Source: Streptomyces sp. col6 (lineage in GTDB: Bacteria; Actinomycetota; Actinomycetes; Streptomycetales; Streptomycetaceae). From it: 64,000 nt of DNA. The stretch's first letter is position 1, and every line of letters begins with the position of its first letter. The position numbers and the translations under genes were made by a program. The stretch lies in NCBI RefSeq assembly GCF_008042035.1, contig NZ_RDBL01000002.1:387948-451947 (forward strand), given 5' to 3'. Positions 1 to 9,517 of this stretch are shown one piece after another. The notes under the pieces were generated by a model. The model did no database searches. It saw only the letters and a list, made by a program, of their open reading frames with translations, and was not told where the DNA came from.

Positions 1-3000
1 CTCGCCCAGGGCGGTCACCATGCGCTGGACGGTGGCCTGGTCGAACAGGTCCTCCGCGAAGACCACCGCACCGTGGAGGCGGCGGCTGTCGTCCGAGCGG
101 AGCAGGAATTCCAGGTCGAACTTGGCCGAGCCGTTGGTCAGCCCGCGCACCTCGGCCGTACGACCACCGCCCAGTTCCAGCGCCGGCGCCTCCCCGGCCT
201 CCAGGGTGAGGCAGATCTGGAAGAGGGGGTGACGGGAGAGGGTGCGGGTGGGGTTGAGGGCGTCGAGCACGAGGTCGAAGGGGGCGTCCTGGTGGGCGAA
301 GGCGTCCAGGTCGGCGGTCCGGACGCGGCCGAGGAGTTCGCGGAAGGTGGGGTCGCCGTCCGAACTCGTTCGCAGGACAAGCGTGTTGACGAAGAAGCCG
401 ACCAGGTCACGCAGTGCTTCGTCGGTGCGGCCGGCGACGGGGGAGCCGATGGCCAGGTCCGTGCCGGCCCCGAGTCGGGTGAGGGCGGCGACGAGGGCCG
501 CGTGGACCACCATGAAGGGGGTGCAGCCCTCGGCGCGGGCCAGCTCTCCGACGCGTTCGAACAGGTCGTCACCGAGGGCGACGTCGACCTGACCGCCCCG
601 GTGCGAGGCGACCGCCGGACGGGGGCGGTCGAGGCTCAGCCCGTGCTCCTCCGGCAGGTCCGCCAAGGCGGCCTGCCAGAAGTCCAGTTCCGCCGAGAGC
701 GCGCTGTCCGCGTCCTCGGGCGTCCCCAGCACGCGCTGCTGCCACACCGCGTAGTCCGCGTACCGCACCGGCAGCGGCTCCAGCGCGCTTGCGGTCGCAC
801 CCGCGCTCCGGGCCTCGTAGGCCCGTGACAGGTCGTCGAAGAACACTCCGGCGGAGCGCCCGTCCGTCGCGATGTGGTGGAAGAGCAGGAAGAGGACGGT
901 GTGCCGGTCACCGGTCTCGAAAAGAGTGGCCCGCAGCGGGTTCTCCGTCCGGAGGTCGAAACGGTGCCGGCCGGCCGCGTCAAGGTCGCCGTCCAGCGAC
1001 TCCGGCGTGGACGCCCGCCGCTCGACGGCGACGCGGGCCCGCTCGGCCGCCTGGACGAGCTGCCTCGGCTCGCCGCCGACGCTCGCGAACACGGTCCGCA
1101 GGGGAGCGTGGCGTTCGACGACGTCGTTGAGTGCGGCTTCGAGCGCGTCGACGTCGAGCGGCCCTTCCAGGCGCACGGTCATCGGCACGTTGTACGCGGT
1201 GCTCCCGCCGTCCAGTTCGGCCAGCAGCCACAGGCGGCGCTGGGCGGACGAGACCGGGCTGTCGGAGCCGTCACCCGCCTCACCGGCGACCGGGGACGGC
1301 AGCGCGGGCCGGCCCTTCAGCGAGCCGATGTGCTGGGCGAGGCGTGCGGGCGTCGGGTGCTGGAACACGTCCCGGATCGTCAGCCGGACGCCCAGGACCT
1401 CGGCGATGTGGTTGGTGAGGCGGGCGGCGAGCAGGGAGTGCCCGCCGTGGGCGAAGAAGCTGTCCTCGACGCCCACCGGCCCCTGCGTGCCCAGGACCTT
1501 GCTGAACAGAGCGACCGTGACCTCTTCGAGCTGGCTCTGCGGCGCGCGCTCACTGCTCCCCACCGCGACCGGTTCGGGCAGCGCGCGCTTGTCGATCTTG
1601 CCGTTCGGTGTGAGGGGGAAGCGGTCGAGCGGGGTGAGGTAGGCGGGGACGAGGTGTTCGGGGAGGCAGTCGGCCAGGTGGCGTCGGAGGTCGGCCGTGT
1701 CGCCGCTCGCCACCACGTAGGCGGAGAGCTGGTCGTGGTGTTTGGTGACGACGGCCTGGGTGACCTGCGGGTGTGCGAGGAGCGCGGTTTCCACCTCGGC
1801 GGGTTCGATGCGGAAGCCCCGGATCTTGATCTGCTGGTCCGCTCGGCCTTCGTAGTGGAGGCGTCCGTCGCGGTCGAAGTGGGCGAGGTCGCCGGTGCGG
1901 TAGAGGCGGCTGCCGGCGGGCCCGTAGGGGTTGGGTACGAAGCTCGCTGCGGTGAGGTCGGCGCGGTTGAGGTAGCCGTGGGCGAGGCCGTCACCGGACA
2001 CGTACAGCTCACCGGTGGCGCCGGGTGCGCACAACTGGAGTGCAGGATCGAGGACGTAGAGCGGCTTGTTGACCAGCGGCGTTCCGATCGGGATGACGGT
2101 GTGCGGCTGATCGCTCGGCTCGATGGTGTGGGTGGTGGCGTAGATCATCGCCTCCGCCGGGCCGTACCCGTTCATCACCCTGATGCCGGGGCGTGCCGTC
2201 TGGAGCTTGTGCACGTGGGCGGGCGAGGCGGCCTCCCCGACGGTGTAGGCCGTGGTGACCGACGCGAACGTCTCGGGGTGTTCGTCGGTGAGGTAGTTGA
2301 AGAGGGTGGCCGACAGCAGGAGCGTTGTCACGTGGTGCTTGGGGGCCAGTTCCGCGATGAGCGAGGGTTCCGGCTTCTGCCCCGGCTGGAGTACGACACG
2401 CGCGCCGTGCAGGAGCGGGCCCCAGAATTCCAGGCTGAAGGCGTCCCAGGAGACGGGCGAGGACTGGAGGTACACCTCGTCCGGGCCGGTCGGGAGGTAG
2501 GTCTGGCCCACCAGGGTCGATACAAGGTTGCGGTGCGAGGAGAGGATGCCCTTGGGCCGGCCGGTGGACCCGGAGGTGAACATCACGCAGGCGAGGTCGT
2601 CTCCCTGGATCGGCACATCGAGGTTGCCGGAGTCGTGGCCCAGCACGTCGTCGGGGCCTTCGGTGCAGGTGGTCCAGGTCCCGGGGAGGCGGTCGGCCGA
2701 CTCCGGCCGTGTGACCAGGTGGCTGATGGCGGCCTCGGTCGCTGCCGACCGCAGTCGCTCGTCGGGGAAGTCGGGGTCGAGCAGTACGTGTCCGGCGCCT
2801 GTCTTGAGTACGGCGATGAGGGCGGCGGCGAAGGTGGCGTTGCGCTCAAGGAGGATGCCGGCCAGCTGTCCGCGTCCCAGGCCGTGTGGACGCAGCGCCC
2901 TGGCCCAGCGGTTGGCGGTCGCGTTCAGTTCCGCGTACGTGAACGTGCGCTCCCCGTCGATCAGCGCGACCGCGTCAGGGAACCGCGCCACCTGCTCCTC

Positions 3001-6000
3001 GAACCGGGCCACCAGCGACACATCGTCCCGGTCGGCCACCGCCCCGGCCCACGACCCGAGCAGCAGCCCCCGCTCGTCCTCCGACAGCACCTCCACCTCA
3101 CCGAGGTGCGTCTCCGGGTCGGCCAGCACCCGACGCAACACCTCGTCGAGCACGTTCACCATGCGCTGGACGGTGGCGTGGTCGAACACGTCCTCCGCGA
3201 AGATGACCACACCCCGCAGCCCCTCGCCGTCGTCCGAGCGCAGCAGGAACTCCAGGTCGAACTTGGCCGAGCCGTTGGCGAACGTCCGCACGGCCGCCGG
3301 ACTCGTCCCGGGCAGAGCCAGCACAGGTGTGCCGGTCTCCAGGGTGAGGCAGATCTGGAAGAGGGGGTGGCGGGAGAGGGTGCGGGTGGGGTTGGCGGCG
3401 TCGAGGACGAGGTCGAAGGGGGCGTCCTGGTGGGCGAAGGCGTCGAGGTCGGTGGTGCGGACGCGCTCCAGCAGCTCACGGAAGGTGGGGTTGCCATCGG
3501 TCCGGGTGCGCAGGACCAGCGTGTTGACGAAGAAGCCGACCAGGTCGCGGAGCGCTTCGTCGGCGCGGCCGGCGACGGGTGAGCCGATGGCGAGGTCCGT
3601 TCCGGCACCGAGCCGGGTGAGGGCTGCCGCGAGTGCCGCGTGCACGACCATGAAGGGCGTGCATCCCTCGGCGCGGGCCAGCTCACCGATGCGGGCGAAC
3701 AGGTCGTCGCCCAGCTCGACGTCGACCTGACCGCCCCGGTGCGAGGCGCGTGCGGGGCGCGGGCGGTCCAGGTTCAGGCTGTGTTCCTCCGGCAGGCCGG
3801 CCAAGGCCTGGCGCCAGAAGCCGAGTTCCCGGGCGAGTACGCTGTCCGCGTCGTCGGGCGAGCCCAACACCCGCTGCTGCCATACCGCGTAGTCCGCGTA
3901 CTGCACCGACAGCGGCTCCAGCACCGGGCCTTCGGCGCCCGCGACCCGCGCCTCGTACGCACGGGCCAGGTCCGTGACGTACACCTCGCCCGACTGGCCG
4001 TCCGTGGCGATGTGATGCAGCACGATCACCAGGTGGTGCACGGTCTCGGCCAGCCGGAACAGGTCGACGTGGAGCGGTAGTTCGTTGCGGAGGTCGAAGG
4101 CGCGGCGGCCGGCCTCGGACAGCGCACCGTCCAGCTCCTCCGCGTCCACCTCACGGCGGTCCACGACCACCCGCGCCTCGGTGGCCGGGAGGACGCGCTG
4201 CCGTGGTTCGCCGTCGATCGTCTCGTACAGGGTCCGCAGGGGAGCGTGGCGCTCGATGACGTCGTTGAGCGCGGCCTCCAGGGCATCGGTGTCGAGCGGC
4301 CCTTCCAGGCGCACGGTCATCGGCACGTTGTACGCGGTGCTGCCGCCCTCCAGGTCCGCCAGCAGCCACAACCGCCGCTGGGCGAACGACATCGGGGCCG
4401 AGCCCTCGCCCGAGCCCTCACCGGCGGTCAGCGGAGGCAGCGCGGGCAGGCCCTTCTCCGTACTCACCTTCTCCGCGAGCCGTGCCACGGTCGGGTGCTC
4501 GAACACATCCCGGATCGTCAGCCGTACGCCCAGCACCTGGGCGATCCGGTTGGTGAGACGGGCGGCGAGGATCGAGTGCCCGCCATGGTGGAAGAAGTCG
4601 TCGTCGATCGTCAGGGCGCCGGGCACGTCGAGCGTGCTGGTGAAGAGGCCGGCCAGGGTCTCCTCCAGCAGGGTGCGCGGGGCACGACCGCCCGTCGAGG
4701 CCAGGACCGGTTCGGGCAGCGCGCGCTTGTCGATCTTGCCGTTCGGTGTGAGGGGCAGGCGGTCGAGCGGGGTGAGGTAGGCGGGGACGAGGTGTTCGGG
4801 GAGGCGGTCGGTCAGGTGGCGTCGGAGGTCGGCCGTGTCGCCGCTCGTGACCACGTAGGCGGAGAGCTGGTCGTGGTGTTTGGTGACGACGGCCTGGGTG
4901 ACCTGCGGGTGTGCTAGGAGGGCGCTCTCCACCTCGGCGGGTTCGATGCGGAAGCCCCGGATCTTGATCTGCTGGTCCGCTCGGCCCTCGTAGTGCAGCC
5001 GCCCCTGGCGGTCGAAGTGGGCGAGGTCGCCGGTGCGGTAGAGGCGGCTGCCGGCGGGCCCGTAGGGGTTGGGTACGAAGCTTGCTGCGGTGAGGTCGGC
5101 GCGGTTGAGGTAGCCGTGGGCGAGGCCGTCACCGGAGACGTACAGCTCACCCGTCGCACCCGGCGGGCACAGACGCAGGGCAGCGTCGAGGACGTACAAC
5201 GGCTTGTTGACCAGCGGTGTGCCGATCGGGATGACGGTGTGCGGCTGATCGCTCGGCTCGATGGTGTGGGTGGTGGCGTAGATCATCGCCTCCGCCGGGC
5301 CGTACCCGTTGACCACCTTGATGCCGGGGCGTGCCGTCTGGAGCTTGTGCACGTGGGCGGGGGATGCCGCCTCACCCACCGTGTACGCGGTCGTGACCGA
5401 TGCGAACGTCTCGGGGTGTTCGTCGGTGAGGTAGTTGAAGAGGGTGGCCGACAGCAGCAGGGTCGTCACGTGGTGCTTGGGGGCCAGTTCCGCGATGAGC
5501 GAGGGTTCCGGCTTCTGCCCCGGCTGGAGTACGACACGCGCGCCGTGCAGGAGCGGGCCCCAGAATTCCAGGCTGAAGGCGTCCCAGGAGACGGGCGAGG
5601 ACTGGAGGTACACCTCGTCCGGGCCGGTCGGGAGGTAGGTCTGGCCCACCAGGGTCGATACGAGGTTGCGGTGCGAGGAGAGGATGCCCTTGGGCCGGCC
5701 GGTGGACCCGGAGGTGAACATCACGCAGGCGAGGTCGTCTCCCTGGATCGGCACATCGAGGTTGCCGGAGTCGTGGCCCAGCACGTCGTCCGGGTCCTCG
5801 GTGCAGTTGGTCCAGGCGCCCGGCAGGCGGTCCGCCAGCCCCTCACGCGTGACCAGGTGGCTGATCCCGGCCTCGCCGGCCGCCGACCGCAGCCGCTCGT
5901 CCGGGAAGTCCGGGTCGAGCAGCACATGTCCGGCGCCGGTCTTGAGTACGGCGATGAGCGCGGCGGCGAACGTGGCGTCGCGCTCCAGCAGAATCCCCGC

Positions 6001-7584
6001 CAGCTGTCCGCGTCCCAGGCCGTGTGAACGCAGCGCCCTGGCCCAGCGGTTGGCGGTCGCGTTCAGTTCCGCGTACGTGCAGCTCTGCTCCCCGTCGATC
6101 AGCGCGACCGCGTCAGGGAACCGCGCCACCTGCTCCTCGAACCGGGCCACCAGCGACACATCGTCCCGGTCGGCCACCGCCCCGGCCCACGACCCGAGCA
6201 GCAGCCCCCGCTCGTCCTCCGACAGCACCTCCAGCTCCGCGACGCTCCGGTCACCCGGCTCCGCCGCGTCCAGGGAAGCGGTGAGGAACGCGGCGAAGCG
6301 GTCCTGGTGTGCGGCGACCGCCTCGGCGTCGACACCGTCCACGGGTGTGTCGAAGTCGATCCGCAGGCCGTCCGCCGCGCCCAGGTCGTACACCGCGACG
6401 CTGAGGTCGTCCACCGGGCCGTTGCTCACGTTGTGGTTGACCGTGGGATGGCCGCAGACGGTCAAGTCCGCGTTGAAGCCCATGATGTTGAGCACAGGAC
6501 CGGTCAGCCGGCGGCCTCCGGTGAGCGTGCCGGCGTCCCGTCGCAGGTCCTCGTAGCGGGTCAGCTGGTGGCGCAGACCGTGCTTCACCTCGGCGGACAC
6601 CGCACGCACCAGGGTGCGCAGCGTGTCGTCGGCGCCCACCCGCAGCCGCAGCGGGACGACGTTCGACGCCATGCCGGGCGTGCTGCGGGCGGTCTTCGTG
6701 GTCCGGCCCGCCACCGGCAGGGCGACCATCAGCTCGTCCTGGGCAGTCACCCGGTGCAGGTACACCGTGAACAGGGCGACCGTCAGCACCGGCCACGAGA
6801 CCCGCTCCGACCGCGCGACCGTACGCAGCCGGTCCGCGTCCCGCGCCGGGATCAGGACCGTACGCCGCGCGAAGGGCAGCGCGCTCCGGGACGGGACCGC
6901 CCGTCCGGCACCCCGCACCAGGCTCGGCGCCGTCCCCGGAGCGCCGCCCAAGTGCCCGCGCCACGCGGCCCGTTCGGCGGCGGCTTCCTCGGAGCACCGG
7001 TAAACGGCGTCCTCGGCGTGCAGGTCCGTCAGCCGGCCGAACGGGGAGTCGCCCCACGGCTCACCCGCGACCGCCCGCTCGTACAGCTCGACCAGCCGGT
7101 GCAGGAGCATCGACACACTCGCGCCGTCGACGAGCAGGTGGTGGAAGCCGTAGAAGTAGAAGTACCGGTCCTCGGCCAGCTTGATCAGCGCGCAACGGAC
7201 CGGGGACTCGCGGGTCAGGTCGAACGGTGCGCCGATCGCCGCGTCCACCAGACCCCAGGCCGCGCCCTCCGGGTCGGCCTCGCCGCTCACATCGGTGTAT
7301 GTCAGGGTGCGGTCGCCCGGCTCGGTGTCGATGACCTGCCACACCTGCTCGCCGTCGTCCTCGAAGCGGCGGGTGCGCATGACGTCCGCCTCCTCGACGA
7401 GGCGGCGCCAGGCGGTGCTCATCAGGGCCGGGTCGACCGGGCCCAGGATGTCCCGGCACTCGGCGACGTTGTACTTCAGACCGGTGGGGTCCAGGGTGTG
7501 GGCCGTCCAGATGTCGCGCTGGGCCTCCGAGAGCGGCAACCGGAAGGCGGCCGGAGCGGGTGCGACGGTCGCGTCGGACGGCAT
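1..7584 (-). CDS. Non-ribosomal peptide synthetase, C-A-T-C-A-T-C visible, C-terminus off the window
   Basis: Multimodular peptide synthetase; 2528 codons are open from the ATG to the left edge with no stop. Domains in order: C1 (about 10-455, HHLLVDG at 148-154), A1 (about 470-960, FTSGSTGRPKG at 622-632), T1 (GGHS, phosphopantetheine Ser1004), C2 (HHIATDG at 1190-1196), A2 (core motif at 1668-1678), T2 (Ser2050) and C3 (HHIATDG at 2236-2242, nearly complete at the edge). No epimerase, methyltransferase or thioesterase is visible. The protein opens with a C domain, so an acyl or peptidyl donor from another protein is implied. AGGAG sits 5 nt before the ATG. A1-T1 and A2-T2 are near-copies 1046 codons apart. 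By hand alignment both A pockets read about D-A-L-L-Y-V-G-I-Y-K, which I cannot assign to a substrate. The product is unknown. Confidence 0.96.
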   Translation of the reverse strand, partial: MPSDATVAPAPAAFRLPLSEAQRDIWTAHTLDPTGLKYNVAECRDILGPVDPALMSTAWRRLVEEADVMRTRRFEDDGEQVWQVIDTEPGDRTLTYTDVSGEADPEGAAWGLVDAAIGAPFDLTRESPVRCALIKLAEDRYFYFYGFHHLLVDGASVSMLLHRLVELYERAVAGEPWGDSPFGRLTDLHAEDAVYRCSEEAAAERAAWRGHLGGAPGTAPSLVRGAGRAVPSRSALPFARRTVLIPARDADRLRTVARSERVSWPVLTVALFTVYLHRVTAQDELMVALPVAGRTTKTARSTPGMASNVVPLRLRVGADDTLRTLVRAVSAEVKHGLRHQLTRYEDLRRDAGTLTGGRRLTGPVLNIMGFNADLTVCGHPTVNHNVSNGPVDDLSVAVYDLGAADGLRIDFDTPVDGVDAEAVAAHQDRFAAFLTASLDAAEPGDRSVAELEVLSEDERGLLLGSWAGAVADRDDVSLVARFEEQVARFPDAVALIDGEQSCTYAELNATANRWARALRSHGLGRGQLAGILLERDATFAAALIAVLKTGAGHVLLDPDFPDERLRSAAGEAGISHLVTREGLADRLPGAWTNCTEDPDDVLGHDSGNLDVPIQGDDLACVMFTSGSTGRPKGILSSHRNLVSTLVGQTYLPTGPDEVYLQSSPVSWDAFSLEFWGPLLHGARVVLQPGQKPEPSLIAELAPKHHVTTLLLSATLFNYLTDEHPETFASVTTAYTVGEAASPAHVHKLQTARPGIKVVNGYGPAEAMIYATTHTIEPSDQPHTVIPIGTPLVNKPLYVLDAALRLCPPGATGELYVSGDGLAHGYLNRADLTAASFVPNPYGPAGSRLYRTGDLAHFDRQGRLHYEGRADQQIKIRGFRIEPAEVESALLAHPQVTQAVVTKHHDQLSAYVVTSGDTADLRRHLTDRLPEHLVPAYLTPLDRLPLTPNGKIDKRALPEPVLASTGGRAPRTLLEETLAGLFTSTLDVPGALTIDDDFFHHGGHSILAARLTNRIAQVLGVRLTIRDVFEHPTVARLAEKVSTEKGLPALPPLTAGEGSGEGSAPMSFAQRRLWLLADLEGGSTAYNVPMTVRLEGPLDTDALEAALNDVIERHAPLRTLYETIDGEPRQRVLPATEARVVVDRREVDAEELDGALSEAGRRAFDLRNELPLHVDLFRLAETVHHLVIVLHHIATDGQSGEVYVTDLARAYEARVAGAEGPVLEPLSVQYADYAVWQQRVLGSPDDADSVLARELGFWRQALAGLPEEHSLNLDRPRPARASHRGGQVDVELGDDLFARIGELARAEGCTPFMVVHAALAAALTRLGAGTDLAIGSPVAGRADEALRDLVGFFVNTLVLRTRTDGNPTFRELLERVRTTDLDAFAHQDAPFDLVLDAANPTRTLSRHPLFQICLTLETGTPVLALPGTSPAAVRTFANGSAKFDLEFLLRSDDGEGLRGVVIFAEDVFDHATVQRMVNVLDEVLRRVLADPETHLGEVEVLSEDERGLLLGSWAGAVADRDDVSLVARFEEQVARFPDAVALIDGERTFTYAELNATANRWARALRPHGLGRGQLAGILLERNATFAAALIAVLKTGAGHVLLDPDFPDERLRSAATEAAISHLVTRPESADRLPGTWTTCTEGPDDVLGHDSGNLDVPIQGDDLACVMFTSGSTGRPKGILSSHRNLVSTLVGQTYLPTGPDEVYLQSSPVSWDAFSLEFWGPLLHGARVVLQPGQKPEPSLIAELAPKHHVTTLLLSATLFNYLTDEHPETFASVTTAYTVGEAASPAHVHKLQTARPGIRVMNGYGPAEAMIYATTHTIEPSDQPHTVIPIGTPLVNKPLYVLDPALQLCAPGATGELYVSGDGLAHGYLNRADLTAASFVPNPYGPAGSRLYRTGDLAHFDRDGRLHYEGRADQQIKIRGFRIEPAEVETALLAHPQVTQAVVTKHHDQLSAYVVASGDTADLRRHLADCLPEHLVPAYLTPLDRFPLTPNGKIDKRALPEPVAVGSSERAPQSQLEEVTVALFSKVLGTQGPVGVEDSFFAHGGHSLLAARLTNHIAEVLGVRLTIRDVFQHPTPARLAQHIGSLKGRPALPSPVAGEAGDGSDSPVSSAQRRLWLLAELDGGSTAYNVPMTVRLEGPLDVDALEAALNDVVERHAPLRTVFASVGGEPRQLVQAAERARVAVERRASTPESLDGDLDAAGRHRFDLRTENPLRATLFETGDRHTVLFLLFHHIATDGRSAGVFFDDLSRAYEARSAGATASALEPLPVRYADYAVWQQRVLGTPEDADSALSAELDFWQAALADLPEEHGLSLDRPRPAVASHRGGQVDVALGDDLFERVGELARAEGCTPFMVVHAALVAALTRLGAGTDLAIGSPVAGRTDEALRDLVGFFVNTLVLRTSSDGDPTFRELLGRVRTADLDAFAHQDAPFDLVLDALNPTRTLSRHPLFQICLTLEAGEAPALELGGGRTAEVRGLTNGSAKFDLEFLLRSDDSRRLHGAVVFAEDLFDQATVQRMVTALGE
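1571..3096 (-). repeat. Module-scale direct repeat, copy in NRPS module 2
   Basis: The adenylation-domain region of module 2 is nearly identical to 4709-6234 at a constant offset of 3138 bp (1046 codons). Long stretches match base for base, for example around 2140-2640 against 5278-5778. More diverged islands occur at about 2641-2860. The mosaic pattern suggests gene conversion or recent duplication inside the gene. Confidence 0.9.
4709..6234 (-). repeat. Module-scale direct repeat, copy in NRPS module 1
   Basis: Partner of the repeat at 1571-3096, same strand, offset 3138 bp. The substrate-pocket segments of the two copies appear the same, so both modules probably activate the same kind of monomer. 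The C2/C3 domains also resemble each other at this offset, but less closely. Confidence 0.9.
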
Positions 7585-7796
7585 GGGGTCTCCTGTGTGG
7601 GTCGCGGCGGGAGGGGCGGGAGCCCGGGAGCGAGGGCGGTGCTCGGCGGGCCGGAGTCTCCGGGCCGGGCGGGCAGTGCCATACAACCGCCGGGGCCGGG
7701 CCGGGACCGGCAGTTGTTCCGGCGGTAGGGCCAGCAGTTCGCCGGTGCTGCGGCAGTCCGACGGCAGCCGCACCGCGCCGCGCGGCGCTGCGGCAG
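7585..7796 (-). promoter_or_regulatory. NRPS leader and probable promoter region
   Basis: 212 bp between the upstream regulator stop and the NRPS start. On the minus strand the 12-mer GACTGCCGCAGC occurs twice (about 7751-7762 and 7788-7799), and a GAACAACTGCCGG-like variant lies closer to the gene. GTTGTATGG near 7680 is the only AT-richer patch and could hold a -10. The repeats are candidate activator sites. Confidence 0.4.
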
Positions 7797-9146
7797 TCAG
7801 ACCGAGGCCGCCGCGTCGGCCGCCGCCCGCACCACGCACAGCACACGGAACGCCGAGCGGCCGCCATCCGTGCAGGTCCGGATCACGCCGCCGACCAGCA
7901 GCTCCCGGATCAGCCGGCCGCACTCGGGAAGCGGGCGGCCGGTGAGCCGGACGACGTCCTGGAGCAGGAAGTCCCCGTCACCCACCTGGCACAGGTCGCC
8001 GATGAGCGTCCGGTACGGGGCGGGCAGCGCGGCGAGGGTGCGGCCGACCCGGACCTGGAGGCGGGAGCCGTCCGGGCCGCCTGCCAGGTGGTCGAGGAGC
8101 GGGGCCGGGTCCGAGTCCACGATGTTCCGCAGCGTCGACAGGTCGCAGACCGTGAGCCAGGAGGCGGCGGCACCGAGCGCCGCCGGGTGGCCGTCGAGGC
8201 GGTGGCAGATCCAGGCCACATCGGCGAGCGCCTGCTCGTCGGGCACGAGATCGGGGCGAACCCGGCGGAGCTGGCTGAGGAAGAACCGCAGAGCGGGCGC
8301 GTCACTGTGCCCGGCGGCCGGGGCGGGCGCCTCCAACGGGGAGAGCAGGAAGAGGCGTTCACCCGGTACGTTCCACGGCCGCTCCCCGGTGATCAGCAGC
8401 CGCAGGCCGGGGAATGCACGCAGCAGGCGGCTCAGACGGCCGAAGTCGAGGACGGCGGTGTCGACCCCGTCGAGGACGAGCACCGCCGAACCTCCCTCCG
8501 CAGCCTCGCCGTTGAGCGAGGCAAGCGCCTCGGCGAGTTCGGGCAGCAGGTCCCCGGGTTCGCCACCGCCCCGCAGGAACCCGGCGCAGGCGTCGGCGAG
8601 CCGGGGCAGCGGGTCGTCGTCGGCCCGGAGGAAGTCGGTGCCGACGCCGTCGCCGTAGTGCCACAGCACGGGCAGCCCGGTGTCGTGCAGCCGGGCGGCG
8701 GCCTCCAGGGCGAGCCGGGTCTTGCCGACACCACTCAGCCCCACGACGGTGACCAGCCGTTCCGCGCCGGAGCCCAGCTCCTCCACGAGGACACCGGTCT
8801 CCGCCTCCCGCCCGACCAGCGGGTACAGCGGCACCGGCGGCGCGGCGCGCTCCATGGACAGGCGCCGGACGTCACCGCTCGCCCGGGGGCCGCGCCGGGC
8901 CGCCGCCTCCAGCGCGGTCCTGGACCGGGGGCCGAGTCTCAGCGCGTCGGCGATGAGCCGCACCGTGTCCGTTCTGGGGCGCTGGGCCTTCCCCTTCTCC
9001 AGGTCCCGGATGGCCCGCACGCTGATGGTGGACAGGTCCGCCAGTTCCCGCTGGGTGAGGCCGATACGGAGCCGGTGGCCGCGTATCAGGGAACCGAGCG
9101 GGGCGGTGGCGGCCGGGGTGTCCTGCGGGGGGTGGCTGAGCGTCAT
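7797..9146 (-). CDS. XRE-family regulator with NTPase domain
   Basis: 449 aa. The N-terminal helix-turn-helix at about 20-75 contains TQRELADLSTISVRAIRDLE, the XRE pattern. It is followed by an NB-ARC/AAA-like ATPase with Walker A GLSGVGKTR at about 135-143 and a Walker B-like VLVLDG at about 215. The remainder is helical, resembling the ATPase core of SARP/LAL regulators, but no TPR array is visible. ATG 9146 was chosen because AGGAG lies 7 nt upstream; an in-frame ATG at 9254 lacks such support. It lies upstream of the NRPS in the same direction, so it is a candidate pathway-specific activator. What it senses is unknown. Confidence 0.85.
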   Translation of the reverse strand: MTLSHPPQDTPAATAPLGSLIRGHRLRIGLTQRELADLSTISVRAIRDLEKGKAQRPRTDTVRLIADALRLGPRSRTALEAAARRGPRASGDVRRLSMERAAPPVPLYPLVGREAETGVLVEELGSGAERLVTVVGLSGVGKTRLALEAAARLHDTGLPVLWHYGDGVGTDFLRADDDPLPRLADACAGFLRGGGEPGDLLPELAEALASLNGEAAEGGSAVLVLDGVDTAVLDFGRLSRLLRAFPGLRLLITGERPWNVPGERLFLLSPLEAPAPAAGHSDAPALRFFLSQLRRVRPDLVPDEQALADVAWICHRLDGHPAALGAAASWLTVCDLSTLRNIVDSDPAPLLDHLAGGPDGSRLQVRVGRTLAALPAPYRTLIGDLCQVGDGDFLLQDVVRLTGRPLPECGRLIRELLVGGVIRTCTDGGRSAFRVLCVVRAAADAAASV

Positions 9147-9517
9147 GGAAGGACTCCTGCTCGTCGGGAAGTGGCGCCCTCGGGAAAGCGGCTTCGAGCC
9201 AGGGCGCCGTAGGGGACGGCTGTCGTGCCTTGCTGCTGGCCGAATCGTCTCCACGCCGGCTATCCGGGAGGCATCGCGCCGCCAACGCCGTCCCGGCCCG
9301 GCCGGCCCCCGCGGAGATAGCGGCGGAGCGCGTACGAGCCGCTGGTCACGGCCCTGTCACCCGTGGGAGCGCGACCAGTGATAGCGGGGCCCGACCTGCG
9401 GCACAGGGCACTCGATCCGTGATAGCGGGGGGATAGGGCCGGGACCGGTGCGGTGAATCCGGCCGTTCCTAACGTGGTGTCCACAAGCAGGCGGAACACC
9501 GACGAAGGGACAGTCCG
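9147..9517. promoter_or_regulatory. Divergent control region with GATAGSG direct repeats
   Basis: 371 bp without a gene between the XRE regulator (left) and the small peptide gene (right). The motif GATAGCGG occurs at 9316-9323, 9380-9389 (extended to GATAGCGGGG) and 9421-9430 (same 10-mer). A variant GATAGGG at 9432 starts exactly 11 bp after the last. Direct repeats at 11-bp spacing are the architecture known for SARP binding sites, and a SARP gene lies next door. TAACGT at 9470-9475 is a possible -10 for the plus-strand gene. Confidence 0.55.

Noticed and set aside
874..3582. A 902-codon open frame on the plus strand antisense to the NRPS
   Set aside because: It is a codon-bias shadow. 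The protein is full of Gly/Val/Arg/Glu runs without domain motifs, while the opposite strand reads as a complete NRPS with all core motifs.
9147..9254. Upstream ATG 9254 for the XRE-NTPase regulator
   Set aside because: Adds 36 Arg/Ser-rich residues and has no ribosome site; ATG 9146 has AGGAG at good spacing.
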